A DNA stretch of 64,000 nt, taken from the NCBI GenBank assembly GCA_009809945.1, contig WTPW01000859.1:78304-142303 (forward strand), in the 5' to 3' direction. Below, in pieces: positions 57,720 through 64,000 of this stretch (position 1 is the first letter of the stretch; every line of letters starts with the position of its first letter). Source of the stretch: Gigaspora margarita. Taxonomy: Eukaryota; Glomeromycota; Glomeromycetes; Diversisporales; Gigasporaceae. The notes under the pieces were generated by a model. That model saw nothing but the letters and a program-made list of their open reading frames with translations. It did no database searches and was not told the DNA's origin. A program made the translations under genes and the position numbers.

Positions 57720-57958
57720 TAGTGATGCTACTGAAATTGATTTTTGAAAAAGGCCTATTTTGTCTTCATTAGAAAAAATTAAAATTTTTTATAAGGAAGA
57801 GCAAATAAAATTTATATAGATATGTTCCTTATAATTTCGTCTATTCAAAAAAAGTATCAAATAATTTCGTCTTTCAAGTAAAATAGGTCAAAAACAATTT
57901 CGTCTTCAAATTTTAATTTTGGGTTTTCAAACCCGAAATGCTTTCGTTCTCATGTATA
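57720..57958 (-). mobile_element. hAT-type MITE, family 2, copy 2
   Basis: Inverted copy of 13803-14037 with its own perfect 8-bp duplication CTCACAAT (57712-57719, 57959-57966). Ends TAGTGATGCTACTG ... TCTCATGTATA on the plus strand. More CpG sites (AGACGAAATT) survive than in copy 1. Confidence 0.9.
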
Positions 57959-57966
57959 CTCACAAT

Positions 57967-58272
57967 ATTAATTCTTTGAATTTAATGCTAAATTAATGTT
58001 CAGGTTGCAATCTGAATTAATGCTCAGGTTGTAAACCAATTTTTTACAAGAATCTTAAAGATAATACTATATGGTGTAAAATATTATTAGTATAAAATTT
58101 AAAATTTAAAATATAATATTTGGAATTTTAACAACAGGTAATTCATAAAATTTATAGTCATTAGCTCTAACTCAGAGTTTTTTGGATATGTTAAGATCAC
58201 TATTAAAGAAAGTAAAATTGACTATATACATAAAGATGCCAATATTTATAAAACTGTAAGAAATAGAACATA
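57967..58272. other. No gene seen
   Basis: AT-rich sequence. Confidence 0.4.
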
Positions 58273-58683
58273 TAGTCAATAATAAAAAAATCTCTATATA
58301 AATGCTCTAATAATTCTCTTCATCCTACAATTTACTAAATTCTTGAAATATAAACCTGATCAAATTTCCTCAATTATTATCAAATATAATAAAAAACATA
58401 CAATAATCTTACCATATATTTCAAGTTGGAGTTCAGTAATTAACTAGCATATCAAAATTATGTTGTTTATAAATAATAATACAGAGAATTACCCCAGTTT
58501 TGACATGCTAGCTGGTTAATAAACCTCTAATTCAAAATATATCGGTAAGATCATGTAAGTATTTCAATACATTTGATAATAATTGAGGAGATTCGATCAG
58601 ATTATTATTTCAAGGATTTAATAAATTATAGGGTGAAAAGAATTATTAGAGGGTTTATATAGAGATTTTTTTTATTATTGCTA
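58273..58683. mobile_element. TA-type foldback element
   Basis: Inverted arms of about 200 bp (AATAATAAAAAAATCTCTAT ... ATAGAGATTTTTTTTATTAT) centred near 58478, with TA at each end. Both arms contain CTCAATTATTATCAAAT. Confidence 0.75.
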
Positions 58684-58917
58684 TACAGTTTAAATGAATT
58701 GTTGTAGCACATAAATTAAACAAATTTTGCTTTTCAATTATACTATTTGTAGCCCACAACATGTAATTAAATCTGCTAATAATCCTGAAAATTATCATTT
58801 TCATAGTATTTAGCGAAATAAATTTTTATATAATATTTAAAACCTTTATATGTATAATTTTAAATTAACACTTGATTATTTATTGGTGACATTTTTGTTA
58901 GTAGTACTTGTAAATAG

Positions 58918-59120
58918 TTTTATTCATTTACAACACAAGTTAGTTTGCTTCAAAAAAATTGTTGTAAATAGGTAGTTCAATAATCTATCTATCTAATTTA
59001 ATAGTTTTATTCATTTACAACACAAGTTAGTTTGTTTAGAAGAAATTGTCTATATTTAACCTGAATGAAAGTTTTATTCATTTACAATACAAGTTAGTTT
59101 GCTTTAAAGAAATTGGCATT
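58918..59120 (+). repeat. Tandem repeat, three units of ~65-90 bp
   Basis: Each unit contains TTTTATTCATTTACAACACA then AGTTAGTTTGCTT and an AAGAAATTG tail. Confidence 0.8.
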
Positions 59121-60628
59121 CAATGATCAACTATTTGTGAATGTGTATAGTAAAATGCTCTTTAAAGTACTTCTGTATAAAGTACCCTGCTATTTTGAGA
59201 AGGGTTTTTTGTATTGTATCTAAGTACTATAAATAATATCACAACTTTAATAAAATGCAAAGTACTCTCATTATTCATAATTATTCAAAAAAAAATGCTA
59301 TTCAAAATCACTATTTTTATTTTTAGATTTATTACTTATATAAATGTATAGTATCCCCCTCTGGCCATAGTATCTCTCTATATATTGTACTCTAGACTAT
59401 GTATTGAATATAAAATATTCCAGAAGCATTTTATGATACTTAGATATAAAACTGCTTGATTGGTCAACTGCTTTAAGATCAGATCCAAAAATGCATTACA
59501 GAAATAAAAATTTAACTAGGCGAATATCAGAAAATAAAATTTATTTAAGGCAACAATTTCAACTATCTTTTTATTCAATATAACAACTAATAAGAACCTA
59601 AAACTACTATAGGTTTCAAAAAATAAGCTACCTCCAAAAGAAGCTACCCAGATTTTCAGAAGAATTTTTAAAGAAATCATTAACAGTTGCTACATATAAA
59701 AGTTTTTATTTAATAAGTAAACCTCAAAAGTATGATTAAGTAAAGTTGTTCCAGAACAACAAATTACACCTATAGTAAAAATTTTATAGTATTTGGACAA
59801 CTTATTATTAGTATGTTTTTCAATTTTTCAAAAATTTAACAATTCAAAAATAAGCTATCCTCATGTTTTTTGTGTAACTTTTTGGCCAAAAAGGATAGCT
59901 TATTTTCAGACAAATATGGTAGTAAAAAGTATGGTGGCGTAAATAGCTAATTATAACAATTATATTTATGATATATATTTTTATACCCACTTTTTAAAAC
60001 CTTAATTATAGTAATTATTACTACATGACATAATTATTATGACAAATTACTACATGTAGTAAGTAATTATACTATATAGTAACATAAATTTAATTTACTG
60101 ATCTTAAAAAAAAATTATTAAAATTTGTAATGTTGAAACTACTTTAATTTCAAGTGCTATAGTAATAAACCACTATAGTATTTTATCTGACTTGGCTTAG
60201 AGGATACCAGACCAAGTTGATTTTATATTTAACATTGACTCTATCTTCCTTTCAGAAAGGAGAGGTAGTTCATATAATAAAAAAATTTTTTTTAAATTTT
60301 TTCTGTAACTGTAAAATTTTTCCAAAATATCTCTTAGCCCTATATATATTTATCTATGAGGGAGGAGGAACATTGAGATGTAATGTATTCATCATATTAT
60401 TACATATCCTAAATTATGAACTTGAATTAATTAAATTCAAATAATCAAAGGAATGCTTTTAAAAAATAGATTAAATTTTTAAAAATAATACAATTAATAA
60501 ACAAGAATCTTTAATATTCTAGATGGATTGTAAATTTAAAATTTATATTAAAATAGCAATGTGTGATCTGTAAACTAGCTAATCATTGGCAAATTTTATA
60601 TATAGATATATATTGATTACTAACCGGT
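59121..60628. other. No gene; possible MITE at 59618-59909
   Basis: CAAAAAATAAGCTACC (59618) and GGATAGCTTATTTTCAG (59893) may be ends of a MITE; a further AAAATAAGCTATCC at 59847 complicates this. The 75-codon ORF at 60217 is not supported. Confidence 0.4.
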
Positions 60629-61056
60629 AAGATATATATCAATAATCAACACCCCTGCCGATTATTATCGATAGTGATAGTAATCAATATATATCCAGTT
60701 AATCGATATATGGGGGTGGGTCAATAGAAAAGGGACAAATCATTTTTAGTAAAATTTTTTTAATTTTTAAATTAAAATATCTTGACAACTATTTAATCAA
60801 ATTTGCTAAAAAATTTTTTATTTTAATCTTATAATTATATAGAATTAAAATAAAAAAAATTTATTAAATTTATTAAGATAGTTGTTAAGATATTTAAGCT
60901 TAAAGTCAAGAAAACTTTTACATAGAAAAAATTTGTCCCTTTTCTATTGACTCACCCCCATATATCTACTAGATATATATCGATTAACCAGATATATATC
61001 GATAATCAACACCCCTGCCGATTATTATCAATAGTGATAGTAATCGATATATATCT
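60629..61056. repeat. Two ~75-bp direct repeats with a foldback MITE between them
   Basis: Units at 60629-60702 and 60980-61056 contain ATAATCAACACCCCTGCCGA then TTATTATCGATAGTGATAG and are bordered by GATATATATC-type palindromes. Between them lies the MITE at 60709-60962. Confidence 0.8.
60709..60962. mobile_element. Foldback MITE, TATATGGGGGTGGGTCAATA termini
   Basis: Ends TATGGGGGTGGGTCAATAGA ... TCTATTGACTCACCCCCATA, each followed by AAGGGACAAAT. The core resembles that of 39459-39714. About 250 bp with TA-rich borders. Confidence 0.85.
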
Positions 61057-61082
61057 AATATGATATCGATTAATTATTATAT

Positions 61083-62569
61083 TCACATAATTACATGTTT
61101 TCACAAGGTTTCGCAATTTATTATAAAATTTTAATTTTTTATTTATTATTATTATATATTATATTTTAAATTAAATATACATTTTTAATCAATATTTGCA
61201 ATTTAATATAAAATTATTTATTTATTATTATTATATATTATATTATATTACATATTTTTATTATATATCATTATAAAAAAAAATGAAACCCCAAAAAAAA
61301 CCCACAAAAAAATAACAAAAAAAAACAAAAAAAAAATAGTAATAATTTTTAACTACTTTCGCATTTTATTGCATCTACTATTATATTCGCTCATATTCAC
61401 TACTTTTTGCAAAGTGCTAGAGAAGTTAGAGTTGGTGTCCTTGTAAAATACCAGAAAAGTCAGATCGTTTTCTTGCAAAGTTTTGAAAAAAGTCAGAAAT
61501 AAATAAAATAAAATTAAAAAAATAAGTAAAAAAAAAGAAAAACAAACAAAAAACAAAAACGTAAGCAAACTAAATAAAAAAAAACAAAGCCCCAAATCTC
61601 TATTTTCCTAAAAATAAAGTCCGTTCCTTATAATTTAGAAATCATTGAAGGTTTTCGCAATGTACCGGAATAATAAAAAAATAAAAATTAAAGAAATAAG
61701 TAAAAAGAAAACAACAGAATATAAGCAAACTGAATAAAAAAAAAATAAACCCCAAATCTTCATTATATTTGCTTCTATTCACTCATATTTGCTTATTTTT
61801 GCTACTTTCTAAAAAAATAGTAAGTAAAAAAAATAAAAAAAAACTATTTCTCAGAAGTATTAGTGTTATACCACCTATACAAATGCAAGAGAAACAAAAA
61901 AAAATTACCTATATGACCCTGTACGAATGCAAGAGAATGAGCAAGACCACCCCATACAAATGCAAGAGAAATGAGCAAGACCACCCCATATGAATGCAAG
62001 AAAAACAAATAGACCACCTACAAGAACACTAAAAATCTATGCAATACCATTTACAAAAATACTGAGAGGCATGTAAAGCTATTCCACAAGAACACCAATG
62101 ACACCAGCTAGTGACAATTCCAATGACGACACCAATGACAACATTAACTACAACACTAGCGATGACACCAACTAGAACAACACCAATGCGTTGCCTTGTG
62201 CAAAGTGTCAGAAAGTTACTATATTTCATGCCAAAAAGTGTTTTTTTGTAGAAATAAAATAAAAAATTAAAAAATAATAATAAATAAAAGAAAAAAAATG
62301 ATACTAAACGAAATGAAATATAACAAAAAAAAAAACAAAACGAAAACAAAAAAACAATGTAAAAGTGATAGAAGATCTAAATTATAAACAAAAAAAATAA
62401 ACAAAGATCTAATTTGATCTTGTACTATGATCATCAAAACATTTCGAAACAAATTGAAACATTTTGAAAATATTAATTAAACGTGTCCTTGGTATGATTT
62501 AGGATATAGATCTACAAATCCAGCCCAGTCCTAAAATATTTCGAATATATTCAAAATATTAAAAAAAAA
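61083..62569 (-). mobile_element. Large polypyrimidine-rich element, copy C, running into the gap
   Basis: Reverse-orientation relative of elements A and B: minus-strand TTTCGTTTTG tracts, CACTTTGCAAAAAGTAGTGA (61400), GGGGTGGTCTTGCTCATT units (61930-61990), and a TGGTGTCATCGCTAGTG region (62100-62180). The outer end is lost in the N gap. Purine-rich ORFs in it are artefacts. Confidence 0.65.
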
Positions 62570-63209
62570 NNNNNNNNNNNNNNNNNNNNNNNNNNNNNNN
62601 NNNNNNNNNNNNNNNNNNNNNNNNNNNNNNNNNNNNNNNNNNNNNNNNNNNNNNNNNNNNNNNNNNNNNNNNNNNNNNNNNNNNNNNNNNNNNNNNNNNN
62701 NNNNNNNNNNNNNNNNNNNNNNNNNNNNNNNNNNNNNNNNNNNNNNNNNNNNNNNNNNNNNNNNNNNNNNNNNNNNNNNNNNNNNNNNNNNNNNNNNNNN
62801 NNNNNNNNNNNNNNNNNNNNNNNNNNNNNNNNNNNNNNNNNNNNNNNNNNNNNNNNNNNNNNNNNNNNNNNNNNNNNNNNNNNNNNNNNNNNNNNNNNNN
62901 NNNNNNNNNNNNNNNNNNNNNNNNNNNNNNNNNNNNNNNNNNNNNNNNNNNNNNNNNNNNNNNNNNNNNNNNNNNNNNNNNNNNNNNNNNNNNNNNNNNN
63001 NNNNNNNNNNNNNNNNNNNNNNNNNNNNNNNNNNNNNNNNNNNNNNNNNNNNNNNNNNNNNNNNNNNNNNNNNNNNNNNNNNNNNNNNNNNNNNNNNNNN
63101 NNNNNNNNNNNNNNNNNNNNNNNNNNNNNNNNNNNNNNNNNNNNNNNNNNNNNNNNNNNNNNNNNNNNNNNNNNNNNNNNNNNNNNNNNNNNNNNNNNNN
63201 NNNNNNNNN
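62570..63209. other. Assembly gap (640 N)
   Basis: Run of N flanked by A homopolymers and then a CT-rich microsatellite. Confidence 0.99.
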
Positions 63210-63235
63210 AAAAAAAAGCGTTTTTGAATGATTTT

Positions 63236-63392
63236 TATCCCTCTCTCCCTTTTTTTCTCTCCTCTCCCTTTTTTCTCTCCTCTCTTTTTTTTCTTCCTCT
63301 CTTTTTCTCTCTCTCTCTTTTTTTCTCTTCCTTTCTTTTTCTCTTTTTCTCTTTCTCTTTCTCTCTCTCTTTCTCTCTCTTTCTCTCTTCAA
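63236..63392. repeat. Polypyrimidine CT/TTTCTC low-complexity tract
   Basis: Runs of CTCTCTCTTTTTCTCT type. The apparent Arg/Lys/Glu-rich or Phe/Ser/Leu-rich ORFs on either strand are translations of this tract. Confidence 0.9.
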
Positions 63393-63650
63393 TTTGTTTG
63401 ATCAGCTTATATTAATTTATTGATTATTACAGGTTATCGATTTGGCAGAATCAGTTTGGAGAGTTATTTATTAACAGATAATTTAAAGTCATGTGTTCAA
63501 ATTATTATTTTTTATTTATACAAAAGTTAAAGATTGGATATACTAAGATCACTCAGTAATCACCTAATTTATTTAAATTCACACATTATTAATAATAACA
63601 GTACAAAGTTTTATAGATCTTATTTTAAAATTTAAATATATTTNTTATAT
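63393..63650. other. 3' flank of the hAT transposase gene; no other gene
   Basis: AT-rich sequence with one N at 63644. No hAT end was recognised here. Confidence 0.4.
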
Positions 63651-64000
63651 TTATGACCAAATACTACAATACAAATTATTTCTTTTAATAAATAATAACT
63701 TGCTTATTACCTCATTTGATAGACGGCTTCTTTTAGAAGTAATTTGATTACCAGCATCAGAAAAAAGATACTCACTTGGAACTGAAGTAGCAGAAATTGA
63801 TAAATATTTACGTGCTACTTTACTTAAGATAGGAAAAGAATTTTTATTTGTATGCCACCACTCATAAATATCAGCTGATTCAGGTAAAACAGGTGCTATT
63901 GATTCATTAAATTAGTTGTTGATTTCATTTATATCATTTATTTTATTTTGATTATTACCAGAACCAAATAATTTTCTCATAAAATGAGGAGTAGTAGTTT
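63651..64000 (-). pseudogene. hAT transposase, C-terminal dimerisation region (partial)
   Basis: The minus strand, running in from the right edge, reads TTTPHFMRKLFGSGNNQNKI, a stop after EINN, then APVLPESADIYEWWHTNKNS FPILSKVARKYLSISATSVP SEYLFSDAGNQITSKRSRLS NEVISKLLFIKRN and ends at TAA 63651-63653. WW...FP.L...A..YL.I.ATSVPSE..FS.AG is the signature of the hAT C-terminal dimerisation domain (hATC). Of the catalytic core, only the C-terminal part is in view. One in-frame TAA where Gln would fit suggests inactivation, or a small intron. It is the only transposase of the hAT class in the window and so a candidate relative of whatever mobilised the many hAT MITEs. Confidence 0.88.

Noticed and set aside
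62559..63415. Arg/Lys/Glu-rich and Phe/Ser-rich ORFs around the N gap
   Set aside because: Translations of a CT microsatellite and of N bases.

Overview
This window looks like nuclear DNA of an arbuscular mycorrhizal fungus (Glomeromycotina; Rhizophagus/Gigaspora type). That is inferred from very AT-rich DNA, an extreme load of transposon remnants, and relics of families expanded in these fungi: Sel1-like repeats, TLDc and SPRY domains, S1-type secreted protease homologues, RNI-type leucine-rich repeats, a lineage-specific MULE-like transposase and a chitin synthase. Two runs of N and six isolated N bases show a draft assembly. No rRNA gene, confident tRNA gene or CRISPR array is visible.

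Only one convincing intact gene is seen: 22880-24271 (+), a secreted 463-residue S1-type protease homologue that has lost its catalytic His and Ser. All other protein-like sequence is broken: a MULE-like transposase in two parts (9.2-10.1 and 12.7-14.9 kb, +), a V8-like protease relic (18.9-19.4 kb, +), an LRR relic (46.6 kb, -), a Sel1-like relic (50.3-51.0 kb, -), a chitin synthase (51.66-55.52 kb, +) split by a hAT-type insertion, TLDc and SPRY relics (56.1-57.3 kb, -), and the C-terminal end of a hAT transposase running off the right edge (63.65-64.0 kb, -). Two unrecognised GC-richer coding-like pieces lie on the minus strand at 40.9-41.6 kb.

Most of the rest is layered mobile DNA, much of it with readable target-site duplications (TSDs). 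hAT-type, 8-bp TSD: 7.58-8.54 (TSD degraded), 13.80-14.04, 21.50-22.42, 38.67-38.95, 39.98-42.44, 42.66-42.94, 47.58-47.84, 52.24-54.01 and 57.72-57.96 kb. TTAA TSD: 37.04-37.55, 45.45-45.82 and 52.96-53.50 kb. TTA TSD, Harbinger-like: 30.18-31.69 and 40.23-41.78 kb. TA TSD foldbacks: 6.2, 7.2, 30.9, 34.2, 39.5, 39.7, 42.5-45.3, 55.8, 58.3 and 60.7 kb. Mutator-like, 10-bp TSD: 42.07 kb. A tRNA-derived SINE with a 14-bp TSD lies at 33.18-33.86 kb. Three large polypyrimidine-rich elements lie at 27.1-29.1, 43.0-45.2 and 61.1-62.6+ kb.

Nesting gives relative ages. At 40-42 kb a Harbinger-like element carrying coding-like DNA sits inside a hAT element. At 42.5-45.3 kb a TA element holds a hAT element and a 2.2-kb element. 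At 52-54 kb a TTAA element sits in a hAT element that sits in a dead chitin synthase. At 36.6-39.2 kb the two arms of a long inverted repeat serve as each other's empty site for two insertions. Left to right: 0-9 kb dispersed repeats and foldbacks; 9-15 kb dead transposase with a degenerate tandem array; 15-22 kb repeats and a protease relic; 22.9-24.3 kb intact pseudoprotease; 24.9-33 kb hairpins and nested elements; 33-36 kb SINE and segmental duplication; 36-45 kb nested elements; 46-58 kb gene relics; 58-64 kb repeats and the hAT transposase end.
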